Shown here piece by piece: positions 44,963-54,036 of a stretch of 64,000 nt of DNA. The stretch comes from Leptobrachium leishanense (taxonomy: Eukaryota; Chordata; Amphibia; Anura; Megophryidae). Every line of letters starts with the position of its first letter. The stretch's first letter is position 1. The stretch lies in NCBI GenBank assembly GCA_009667805.1, contig CM019063.1, forward strand, positions 352,494,942 to 352,558,941, written 5' to 3'. The notes under the pieces were generated by a model, which was not told where the DNA came from, did not search any database, and worked only from the letters and a program-made list of their open reading frames with translations. The translations under genes were made by a program, and so were the position numbers.

Positions 44963-46924
44963 CTCCTGCTCCTCTTGTGCTATACATAAAAAAATTTAAT
45001 TAAAATACAGTAAACAAAAAATGTTTCTGTTTTTGACCAAAAGTCGTTGCAAAATAAAACAGTATATACCAGCGCTGGTGGACGCCTGTGGTTCCTCCTC
45101 CTCCTCCGGGGCACTGGTGCCCGCCGGGGCAGATTCGGCGGCCTTCTTCCTGTCTTCTGCCAAATTCAAAAAATAACACGTAAATAATGCAGACTGGAAA
45201 AAATGGTATATCTATACACTATATTGCCGAAAGTATTGCGACACCCCCTCCACTACCCCACTACCAGAGGCCTGTTCAGTACCTCAGCAGCTGCTGAATT
45301 GCTGCAGCAGTGTCGTTGAACCCTTTGGATGCGAATTTTGAATCCAAAATGGCCGATGATTTCTTAATGAAAAATTCAGATTGTTTTTCGGATCACTCGG
45401 ACAAAATATAATAAAGAGAAGCAGTCAGCACAATTCCGTTATGTACGCACACACCACAAATGATCGTTTTTAATGAATAAACGTTATGTTTACTTCTGAA
45501 ACAATAATATATAATTTGAACTGTAATATATGTCTATGTACAGGGGGAAATAATAAATAAATATTTTGTGCTTTGGTGAACAGAAACCGCAAAATTAACA
45601 TTGCTGTACGGAATTATTGCTTGCTTCGAGGCGGCGGCCATCTTGCTGTACGGCATTGTTACTGCTTCATGGCGGCGGCCATCTTTAAAACGTCACACTC
45701 AGCATCTCCTCGGGTCGCTGCAAGTGCTAGGTTAGCATGCTGAGCGGTTGAACGGCGTTCAATGGCAAGTTGCTAACTTAGCACTTGCAGCGGCTGAGGT
45801 ATTGAACAGGCCTCAGCTTGACCCCCCCCACTACTCCCATCTCATACATATATTGCACACAGACATATATTACCGTTCATTTATATATTTTTTTCAGAAG
45901 TAAACATTACGTTTTTATTCAATAAAAACTATTATTTGTGTTGTGTGCGTACAAAACGCATTGTGCGACTGCTTTTAGTTATTTTATAGATGCCTCAGCC
46001 TCAGTTTCACTTTCAGTTTCTGCTAATAATAAAACTGGATATTGCAGAAACAACAGAAATCCACCATTTTGTTTTGAAATTTGCATCTAAAGCATTCAGT
46101 GTCACTGCTGCAGCAGCTGCATTGAACGCAGCTCTGTTATGCACTTTCAGAAGAACTACATGTCCCATCCTTGTTGTGCTACACTACCACTTAGCAGAGA
46201 CGCAGAGATTTTTGTTGATGCGCAGGTGGGAGCCAATATTGGGCAAGCTGCGGGTCATCTCGTATGCATCACTCAATCACAACAACCCCCCCCCCAGCAC
46301 ACTACAGACTATACACACAGTGCCAAAAGAAATCCAGCATTATAACTTCATCTACATACATCAAATGTCACAATTTTCACGAATACGTAAAATCACAAAA
46401 AGGAAGAGCTATGGCAAAACTGCATGTATGGCGAGTCGTGAAAACGCAAAGCTATACACAATCACATTGCATGAAAAAAGGACTAGATAAATCAACGTAT
46501 TTCTGTGCACATTAGCACATGCAAGCACATTATTATTATTATACAGGATTTATATAGCGCCAACAGTTTGCGCAGCGCTTTACAATATAACGTGACACTT
46601 ACGTTTCGCTATGACGCGGCGGAGGTGCCTCAGCTGCTTCTGTTCCCGCACCTTCAAATCGGACCAGCGTTTCCTCAGCTGATCCTTCGAGCGTTCCTTC
46701 CCAAAATTCACCAAAATTGTGGTGCGTAGCTTCTCCAAGATCCGATCCTTTCTCGCGTTACTCTTCCTGCGGTACGGGCCCCTACTACAATCATAATCCT
46801 TGCCATCAAAGATGCGGACAAGCTCCAACATCTCCTCAAATGACATATTTGTGGCTCGCTTCACTTTCCTGGGTACTGGTACTTCTGGTGATGACGAGGT
46901 AGTATTACTGTGTGCAGCGGCCAT
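44475..46924 (-). CDS. Myb/SANT-like DNA-binding protein, five exons, apparently intact
   Basis: The proposed minus-strand exons are 46924-46603, 45156-45070, 44979-44893, 44789-44715 and 44617-44475. All four introns are phase 1, with GT donors (GTAAGT at the first) and AG acceptors. The sum is 714 nt, i.e. 237 residues plus TAA. Exon 1 (start at 46924, MAAAHSN...) encodes a Myb/SANT-type trihelix domain ('FEEMLELVRIFDGKDYDC', 'LRKRWSDLKVREQKQLRHL'), like accessory proteins of PIF/Harbinger transposons and MSANTD-type host genes. Exons 2-4 are short acidic Glu-rich modules. Exon 5 encodes a helical, probably coiled-coil end (QQLRLAVRTLNNIQELLQVL). It lies inside a hAT-like element with no transposase. 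The role would be DNA binding; function is inferred. Confidence 0.7.
45216..45252. repeat. Tc1-type terminal repeat remnant
   Basis: 'tacactatattgccgaaagtattgcgacaccc' resembles the ends of fish/frog Tc1-like elements. No matching second end was found nearby. Confidence 0.5.
45268..45813. mobile_element. MITE, 546 bp, TSD CAG (PIF/Harbinger-type?)
   Basis: The ends AGGCCTGTTCAGTACCTCAGC and its near-perfect complement (45793-45813) form the inverted repeat. CAG flanks both sides (45265-45267, 45814-45816). A three-base duplication would fit PIF/Harbinger but is weak alone. Internally, 'gaggcggcggccatcttgctgtacgg' words repeat. It lies in the first intron of the Myb-type gene. Confidence 0.6.
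46503..46590. repeat. Dispersed 'ggatttatatagcgccaac' repeat
   Basis: 'attattattatacaggatttatatagcgcc...gcgcagcgctttacaat' is a sequence recognisable from many fish and frog loci. It lies just downstream of the first Myb exon, on the intron side. Confidence 0.6.
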
Positions 46925-47965
46925 TTTGTTGAATAATAACAACAACAATATTTTGTTCAAAAGTTGTCAATAAAAAGTGCTCAATAAAGTTACGATATTC
47001 GCGCGCGCGCATGCGCGACCCGCGGTCGAATTAAAATACGAAAATTCTTATCGGATCATGGAAAAATTAAACTTTACAGAATCAGCGATATAACAGATAA
47101 TAGTTAAATAATACGATGTCCAGACTTACCGAAATGGAACCGAAATCCCGAATGGAACTGAAATCATGAATAGACTATATAGAGGGAAAGTAAATTTCGA
47201 TTTGACACATTTCAAAGTCCATTCGAAAATTCCGAAAATTTTTCGATTTGGCTCGGAAAACTTTTCGGATTTCGGAACAATTTTTCGTTTTTTGGAAAGT
47301 CTGTTCTCGTTTCAATTCAAAGCAATAGATTTCGATTTGACACATTTCAAGTTCATTCGAAATTCCGAAAAAATTTCGTTTCGACTCGGAAAACCTTTTC
47401 GATTCGGACATTTTCGGATCTAAATATTTTCGGAATTTCGATCGAATCGAAAGACCCGAATCGGGAAATTTCGTGAAAATTCCGAAATTCCGAAACCCGA
47501 AACGCACATCCCTAGTAGTGATACGCAGGAGAAGACCGAAGAACTTTTCCCCCCAGTCTCTCCCTACTCCCGCCGGACGGAGGAGGTGGTTGGAGCCCCA
47601 GTCCTCGCCACAGGACAGGAGGTGAGTATACGATTCTATTTTTGACTGGTGTTAACGGATTCTGCAGAAGCGGAGTCCGTTAACACCAAGTCCTGGCTCT
47701 GGTTAACTTTCCGCTAACCAGAGCTGGACATAATCAGCGTTAGGACTTTGTAATCCTAACGCTGATTAACACTTTACGCTCCCTATACTTAACATGGGGA
47801 GCGCAAAGTGTAGTAACCTCGTCCTGAAAAGCGCAAGGTACCAAACGCGAAACGGGTTATTTAACCCGTTTGCGTTTGGATTGTAATATGTGGTAGACAC
47901 CGCGGCTAACGTTAATGCTCACGCAGATGAGCGTTAACGTTAGCACATACAGTGTAATGTGGCCC

Positions 47966-48300
47966 TTCGTTTTTAAACTATGACCTCCTCTAAATATTTT
48001 TCAGGGTCTAGATTCGATAATATTTTCCTGTATTTACAAAGGTAGACTCAGCAAAGTCTATCTAGTAATTCCTTTGCTTCTGGATTGAAAATGCGTAATA
48101 GTTTAAAATGGAGACAACGCTCCTTAATTTCAGGACTAGGCTAACGTAATCTCTGTATAAATTGTTTTGGTTCAACTCAAAGCAGGCTACAACATATTCG
48201 CAGACTTCATTCCCTGGATATTTTCACCCAAGTATACTCATAATGCTCCTAACTTCATTTGTATTCAACTGTTTCCTGAAACTGGGTGTAATAAAATAAA
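47966..48300 (-). other. Possible Penelope linker remnant
   Basis: Only the edge next to the foldback element (about 47966-48010) can be read as Penelope linker on the minus strand ('KIFRGGHSLKTK'-like, continuing in the sequence left of 40410). The remainder shows no clear coding match. Confidence 0.4.
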
Positions 48301-48990
48301 ACTCCATTTTGTTCTCAAGTAACGTGGTTTTTGAATAAGAAGTTTATTGAAAACAATTGTGTAATATACAGTGCTGAACAGTATCAGAATACGGTGACAA
48401 GGTAATCGATATCAGCAGATAAATTTACAATAAATCCTGTCGATCCCAAGTCAGGAGCGATCCATGAAACAGTACAGTAATCAATAAATCTATAGTGAGA
48501 AACAATTCAATGTTCTTGAACCCAGAACATACTTGAAAACGAGAGAAATCTCAATGTATCCTTCTTGGTAAAATCCTTTATGAATAAATAAATAAATCCG
48601 AGTCTGATGTATGATGTAGAAACTATCCAGGAGTCAAAAGGTAAGAAGAGAGTCCAGAAAAGTATTTAAGAATCCACGATCCACCAGTGCCACTCAATCA
48701 CAAGGTGCGTAGCATTAACCAATAGGGGAGAGCGTAAGACCAGGCAACAAGTATCTCTAGGCGCGTGTGGGGCCGTAGGCCAGAGAGTGGGAGAAGGTCA
48801 AAGTGAGAAGAGACTAAGAAAGGCAAGGGGAGAAGATTGAGAAAGAGAAAAGAAAGGAGAGAAAAAAAGGGGGGTTGGGGTGTGGAAGGGTGGAGTGTGA
48901 AAGGGTAGGAGGCAGGGGTGTGATGGGAGGGGACGAGACAGGATGAGCAATCCAGAAAGATGATCTGCGACCAAAGTGGGAGCGCCGGCA
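48301..48990. other. Unidentified insertion or spacer, purine-rich
   Basis: No gene is seen. 'acatacttgaaaacgagaga' followed by 'aatctcaatgtatcc' at 48528-48561 recurs at 52881-52915, a dispersed repeat, probably a LINE tail. 48780-48960 is purine-rich on the top strand. Confidence 0.4.
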
Positions 48991-49416
48991 GGGGTTGCCC
49001 GCCGTGATAATATTTTCTAACTCCTTATCACCTTTTAAAATGCTTATTCATACTTTTTTAAAATTTTTACTGCCTCTGCATTATAATCACAAATAAAAGG
49101 CACATAAGCCAAATTTCCTTTCTTCCTCTTATTTTTATATTTTGATAGTCCACCATGATCTTTCTTTCTAATGTTATCTATCGTCTTCTTAAGTCCTACT
49201 TTATCATATTCCTTTTCTAAAAAGTTTTTTTTGCAATAGTTTGGTTTGTTCCTCACAGTTATCTCATCTGTACAATTTTCTTTTATTCTTAAAAACTGAT
49301 TTTTAGGGATTCCATCAAGTTATACCAGATTATGGCAATTATTCCTTTCTATATAAGTGTTTGTATCCACCTTTTTAAAGTGTGTTTTAGTTTTTATTAA
49401 ACCCCCTTCAATATAG
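48990..49416 (-). pseudogene. Penelope RT C-terminal/linker piece
   Basis: Minus-strand motifs appear in order: 'IEGGLIKTKTHFKK.DTN.YIE' (about 49416-49345), 'GIPKNQFLRIKENC' (~49310-49270), and 'NFLEKEYD..GLKKTI' with a Lys-rich segment (49256-49044). A stop interrupts after the tyrosine/asparagine segment near 49325. This is the region between the RT palm and the nuclease. Confidence 0.8.
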
Positions 49417-50376
49417 TGTAGCGCTCACCCCGGTAGGAGCCGCTGAATAACCCAGGATTGGTCTCACCGCACTAACAATTCACTGTACACCAGCACACCT
49501 TTATAGATTTTCTCAAATATACTTTACTGTAAGCAATAAATCTCAATAATTACACATGTACTTTAACCGAGAAAATCGAGCAGGCTAAGGAATGAATGAC
49601 TGTAATATGAAACGTCAATATATAGCGACTAAACCGTTACTATAATTATCAGTCCTTTTTTTCAAAGTCCCACTTAGAATGCTTGTTAGTTTATGTCCTA
49701 GGGTACCCAGGTACTGGCACTGGCCAGTGGATGGATGAATATCTTCGACTAGTCAACGTTGGGGCCCTGAAATTGAAGCAAGCAAATAAGTGCGAACTGT
49801 TAGCAAAGTCATAGGCCGGAGGCCTCTCACCCAACCGGTGAAACAGCTGGTCCCGGACCGATGAAACTCTGCAGGAAAGTCCCTCTTGAGAAGATCTGTC
49901 CTCTCAACCGTCTGGAGCCCGATGCTGTTGAAGTTCCCGCTCCCGAACCAATTCTCCTCAGCCAGAAGTCGAATGCCGCCAGCACTCTGCTCCGCCTGCG
50001 GCCTTCTTACACGAGGTCCCTCTCGAACACACTCGCCACAGGAACAGATCAGCGTGATGTACAGCAAGTCGATCTGCACTCTCCCCGATCACTCCAGCAC
50101 TGGATGCCACCGGTTCTCTGCGCTCCAACTCGCAAAGATCCCAGAAAGTCTCACACGAGCGACTGCCTTCTTTCACTGCTTTCTCAGTTCTGCCCATGCT
50201 GCACGCACTCCTCTCACTTCCTGGTGCCAGAGAGCCTGCTTCTCTCCTCTCTCCCAAGGGTTTCAAGGGGAGTAGTCCATTAGTCCTTTACAGTCTTTCC
50301 CCATACGTTGCACTCTAGCTCCCCCTAGAGGCACAGCAGTGGCAGTTCTCAGAGCCAATTTAAACACAGAGCTACA
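49417..50376. mobile_element. Solo LTR, 960 bp, TSD ATAG, inside the Penelope reading frame
   Basis: The segment begins TGTAGCGCTC and ends GAGCTACA (TGTAGC/GCTACA terminal inverted repeat). ATAG is exactly duplicated at 49413-49416 and 50377-50380. Removing it with one duplication joins Penelope codons for 'FLDLDIY' and 'IEGGL' on the minus strand, direct proof of insertion. It includes an AATAAA at about 49534-49539 (top strand) and no internal genes. Orientation was not settled. Confidence 0.85.
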
Positions 50377-50549
50377 ATAGATATCCAAATCCAAAAAGGA
50401 TATAGTATCCTTACTAGGGGTGCACCGAAATGAAAATTTGGGACCGAAACCGAAACCGAAAATTCAGGATGCACATGCCGAAAACCGAAACCGAAACCGA
50501 AAATGAGTTTAAAAAAAAAAAAAAATTCTGTGTAAATAAATAAATGTTA

Positions 50550-50628
50550 GATTGCTAACTCCTCTGCAAGTTTTCAGGATCATCATGATTCATGATGACC
50601 CTGAAAACTTGCAGAGGAGCTAGCAATC
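50550..50628. repeat. Palindrome with ~38-nt arms
   Basis: 'gattgctaactcctctgcaa' and the following 'gttttcaggatcatcatga' are matched by their complement ending 'gaggagctagcaatc', with a few mismatches. It lies inside the hAT-like element. Confidence 0.9.
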
Positions 50629-50644
50629 CATTTTTAAGCCGCCC

Positions 50645-50888
50645 GCTTTGAAGTGTTTGTAGCAGCCCGGTTGCTACGGCCGCCGGTGGTGGTTGCTATA
50701 GGGCAGTGAATAAATTAAGAGACTGCACTTTTTTCTGTTATCCTCTGGGTGGCAGTACACACACGTCAGACGTGTGTGTACTGCCACCCAGAGGATAACA
50801 GAAAAAAGTGCAGTCTCTTAATTTATTCACTGCCCTATAGCAACCACCGGCGGCCGTAGCAACCGGGCTGCTACAAACACTTCAAAGC
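50645..50888. repeat. Near-perfect palindrome, 120-123-nt arms, 1-nt spacer
   Basis: The left arm 50645-50767 and right arm 50769-50888 are complementary with one 3-nt difference (an extra 'gtg' in the left arm near 50686). The centre is the A at 50768. Arms would fold into a long hairpin in DNA or in a transcript. Confidence 0.95.
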
Positions 50889-51099
50889 ATCCCGGAAGGG
50901 TTATTTCCTATTTTTGTTATTTTTGACACATCCATGTACTTAATCCATGTAATACATGTGACACATCCATGTAATAAATACATCAGATTTGAGTGTGTGT
51001 TTGTGTTACCTGCCAGATGATAAGTGCTAATTGGGGACAGAAGTCCTGATGACTTCCTGCACTTCTTATTTGAGGACTTGCCCCCTGCCTGTGGGCATC

Positions 51100-51960
51100 T
51101 CCCCCTTCGTGTGTGTGTGTTATGATTCCGTTGGAATGTGGCCATGGTGCCCTGTATCCCCCTGTGAGTACAGTATGGGGGGTTCCAGGTTGCCCTGCAG
51201 CTTCCTGCTTTCTTTGTAATGTTCCATTATAAGGAGGTTCCATTGTGACATCACGGGCTGCCGTGTGTCCATATATGGGCAGTTACGTCACTGGAGCTTC
51301 CCCGGGCGGAGATAAAAGGAGCCGGAGTCCCAACACATAGCGATCCAGAGAGAGCGGAGAGGAGAGATCCCCGGGGTGCAGAGCAGCTCCTCTCCAAATC
51401 AGCATCCCCGGAGGCACTGCCAATCCCCTCACCTGTCCCATTCCTCTCCCAGAGTTAGCTTTGGGGGGATCCCATAACAGCCTCCAAGCCCTGGGTACCA
51501 GACACCTTCCTGTCTCCATCTCTTCAGCTCCTCCATCCTGCGGGGCAGACCCCTCGCCTCTGTCATCTTGATCCCAAATTAATCCTCCTGGACAACGAAT
51601 GCACCGCTCACATGTATTATTTATTACCTTTCTTGGGGGCAAAAGTGAAGCTCATCCCAGGCATTAGATCTGCGCTCCTCCTCATCCATGGGGTGTATGT
51701 GATCCCCGCCATGGGACACAGCTAATCTCACCCTCCCCCCAAGGCAGCGTCTGCCTGTCCTCACAGTGTGGGTGCAGGGGTCACTGGATCCCCCCTTCCT
51801 GCACCCTCTCCCCTCCTGGACTTTGCTATATGACCATAGCTCACTCCCAGTGAACATGACCTCACATCTTCCGGACCCCCTGTACTCTGAGGAGGGGCAG
51901 GACATGCCTGGATCCCTATCAATCTACCCCGGAGGGGGCAACGTAAATCCGCCCCCCCTC
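51100..51960 (+). pseudogene. Captured promoter and first-exon fragment, EGR2/EGR3-like
   Basis: A perfect CArG box CCATATATGG (51269-51278) sits beside CRE-like TGACATCA (51246-51253) and TTACGTCA (51283-51290), then a TATA-like GATAAAAGG (51311-51319). Serum/cAMP-responsive immediate-early genes have this arrangement. About 510 nt downstream, an ATGACC (51830) is followed in a shifted frame by a stretch reading LPVNMTSHLPDPLYSEE and then SLSIYPGG, similar in spacing to the start of EGR2/EGR3 proteins. The similarity is short, a frame slip separates start and match, and it was judged from memory. It is flanked by transposon DNA on both sides, implying capture. Confidence 0.4.
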
Positions 51961-52437
51961 CCCCGCACGGATTTATGAGGGGGTCATGGTGCTTTAAAAT
52001 TAGAAGAGGTGTGTGTGTGTGTGTTTTGACATTTTTCTACTTACCAAATCGCTGGCAGTGTTCAGTGGCAGCCGGCACTCCTCCACACGTCTCTCTCCTT
52101 CGCTTCCTCCGCGTCTCTGCTTCAGAGCCTCGCCCGGGGACGCCAGAATCGTCATAGCGTCAGGCGTGCGTCCTGACGCTTACCGGAAGCCGGAAGTGGA
52201 GGGAGATATCACGCGGCAGTGCCGGGAGACATCACGCGGCAGGCCAGGAGACATCACGCGGCAAGTCCAGTATTTTCGGCGCGGCGCCCGATACTATGGC
52301 GCGGCCGCCCGATACAGAGCCCGATAATATCGGCGCTCTATTATCGGCGGGTTAACCCTCTCGGCCGATCGCCGATAAGGGCTGTATCGGCCGATATCTA
52401 TCGGCCGCCGGAATTTCGGTGCATCCCTAATCCTTAC

Positions 52438-52552
52438 TCCATTTTTTATCAAGGTTAATACCCCACTCTGTATTATCGGAATCACTTAGAAAAGAGACCA
52501 ATTCCAATTAATTTCCATCAAAAATAAAAAAAATTGTCGTCTATATATCTGA
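52438..52552 (-). pseudogene. Penelope RT catalytic-box piece
   Basis: The minus strand encodes R-Y-I-D-D (YIDD at 52536-52547), the RT active-site aspartates, followed by Phe-rich residues and a 'TEWGINLDKKW' segment leading to the hAT insertion. Upstream RT motifs are absent to the right, so the copy is truncated here. Confidence 0.75.
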
Positions 52553-53500
52553 CATATTAAGCGCCCAGCTATGCAAACCATAAACAAACCGGGTTTCCCA
52601 CTCTGTCATGAATAGGTTTGCATAGCTGGCTGCAAACTTGTTCCCAGCAGAGTCTGGGAACATAGACAGCTTCCACCATGCACTATCTGCCCATTCTGCC
52701 CTCATGCTCCCCACTACCTCACATACTCTGCTATTCATGTTCACTTAGTGTATCACTCCTCTCCACTCAGATTGTAAACTCTAGAGCCAGGTCCTCTCTC
52801 CTACTGTTCTGTATAGGTAAAGTATATGTATACCGGCTATTCTGCCCCCCCCCCCCTTTGTACAGGACCATGGAACTTGGACATACTTGAAAACGAGAGA
52901 AATCTCAATGTATCCATCCTGGCAAAATACTTTATAAATCAATAACTTGTTGGCGCTTCATAAATACTTGCAACTGTAAGCAAGCTCAGTATCGCATAAC
53001 CTGGACTGAGCAAGCAGCAGATAGTTGGCGTCAATTTAAACAGAAACAACAAACGCTTCCCTGAAAAGCAAGGCAGCCAACAGTTACAGGCGCCTGACTC
53101 CATTTATATACTCCCAGGGAGCCCCACATTCTTCACGCATTGCACGTCTTGGGTGTCAGCTGGAAGACCGCCTCTTCACTCTACGTTTTAGAACGTCCTT
53201 CCATTGAGCTTCCAGTGTGTCTTCTTTCCTGTACTTTCTGGTATGAAGATGGCACATTGAAAGCACGAAGTGCAAGGCCTTCCACAGCACCGTGGATTAT
53301 TTATTGTTGCCCCCCTCAAATTATTTCGTTAATTTACGAATCATCGAACACACAGACAACCCGCTGACCAGGCTAAAGCCCTCTGTTGAATATAGTCGGG
53401 AAAGAGGGGGAAGTCAAAGCCCTATTTTCACCCCTCTGTGGGCGCTACCATTTTATATAGACGGACTAGGCGCGATGTTTTAGACACAAAGTCGTTACTT
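52553..53500. other. Intergenic DNA with dispersed repeats
   Basis: No gene is recognised. 52553-52650 contains a small inverted repeat ('cagctatgcaaacc' with 'ggtttgcatagctg'). 52760-52960 contains 'cagattgtaaactctagagc' and 'cttgaaaacgagagaaatct', both dispersed frog-type tails. A C13 run lies near 52846-52857. Confidence 0.5.
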
Positions 53501-53589
53501 TTTTCACAAATTCGTAACCCTTAGACATCAGGCTACGAGGCCATATGAGGACACCCCGCGGGATTATTTATTTTTTTCAGTGGAAGGTT

Positions 53590-54036
<447 letters not shown>

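Larger units (their letters stand above)
40698..47514. mobile_element. hAT-like 6.8-kb element, TSD GTAGTGAT
   Basis: Terminal repeats TAGGGATGTGC (40698) and GCACATCCCTA (ending 47514) are flanked by an exact GTAGTGAT duplication (40690-40697, 47515-47522). An 8-bp duplication with such ends is typical of hAT elements. Both subterminal regions consist of 'tttcgattcg' words. The inside holds a duplicated left end (40698-41550 versus 42909-43910), a 21-bp minisatellite, a five-exon Myb/SANT-like gene on the minus strand with an inverted degenerate copy of its first exon, and a small MITE. No hAT transposase was found, so it would need one supplied elsewhere. Confidence 0.8.
40411..47965. mobile_element. 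Hairpin-rich foldback MITE, split by a 6.8-kb insertion
   Basis: The ends GGGCTACATTACA (40411) and TGTAATGTGGCCC (to 47965) are inverted repeats. After removing 40698-47514 plus one 8-bp duplication, about 740 bp remain. They are full of local hairpins, such as 'ggtgttaacggattc' pairing with 'gagtccgttaacacc', 'ctctggttaact..aaccagag', and 'taacgttaatgctca..gagcgttaacgtta'. There is no coding sequence. It lies within the minus-strand Penelope copy. No clear target duplication was seen. Confidence 0.65.
50415..52429. mobile_element. hAT-like non-autonomous element, 2015 bp, TSD ATCCTTAC
   Basis: The ends are TAGGGGTGCACCGAAAT and AATTTCGGTGCATCCCTA. ATCCTTAC is exactly duplicated at 50407-50414 and 52430-52437. 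It interrupts Penelope sequence. Left subterminal DNA has 'accgaaaccgaaaccgaaa' words. Two large palindromes follow (50550-50628 and 50645-50888), then ~1 kb of unrelated promoter-like sequence (about 51100-51960), then a terminal part rich in 'catcacgcggca' and 'atcggccgata' words. No transposase is encoded. Confidence 0.9.
40117..52552 (-). pseudogene. Penelope-like element split by four or more insertions
   Basis: Minus-strand Penelope coding pieces lie in correct order: the RT catalytic box (52536-52547), the post-catalytic 'FLDLDIY' segment (50377-50400), its continuation plus the 'GIPKNQFLRIKENC' and linker motifs (48990-49416), an apparent pre-nuclease linker (about 47966-48010), and the GIY-YIG nuclease (40117-40410). 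They are separated by a hAT-like element (50415-52429), a solo LTR (49417-50376), unidentified sequence (48300-48990) and a foldback element (40411-47965) that itself holds a 6.8-kb insert. Removing the first two insertions with one copy of each duplication gives adjoining codons. The host copy was 5'-truncated just before the catalytic box. Confidence 0.8.
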
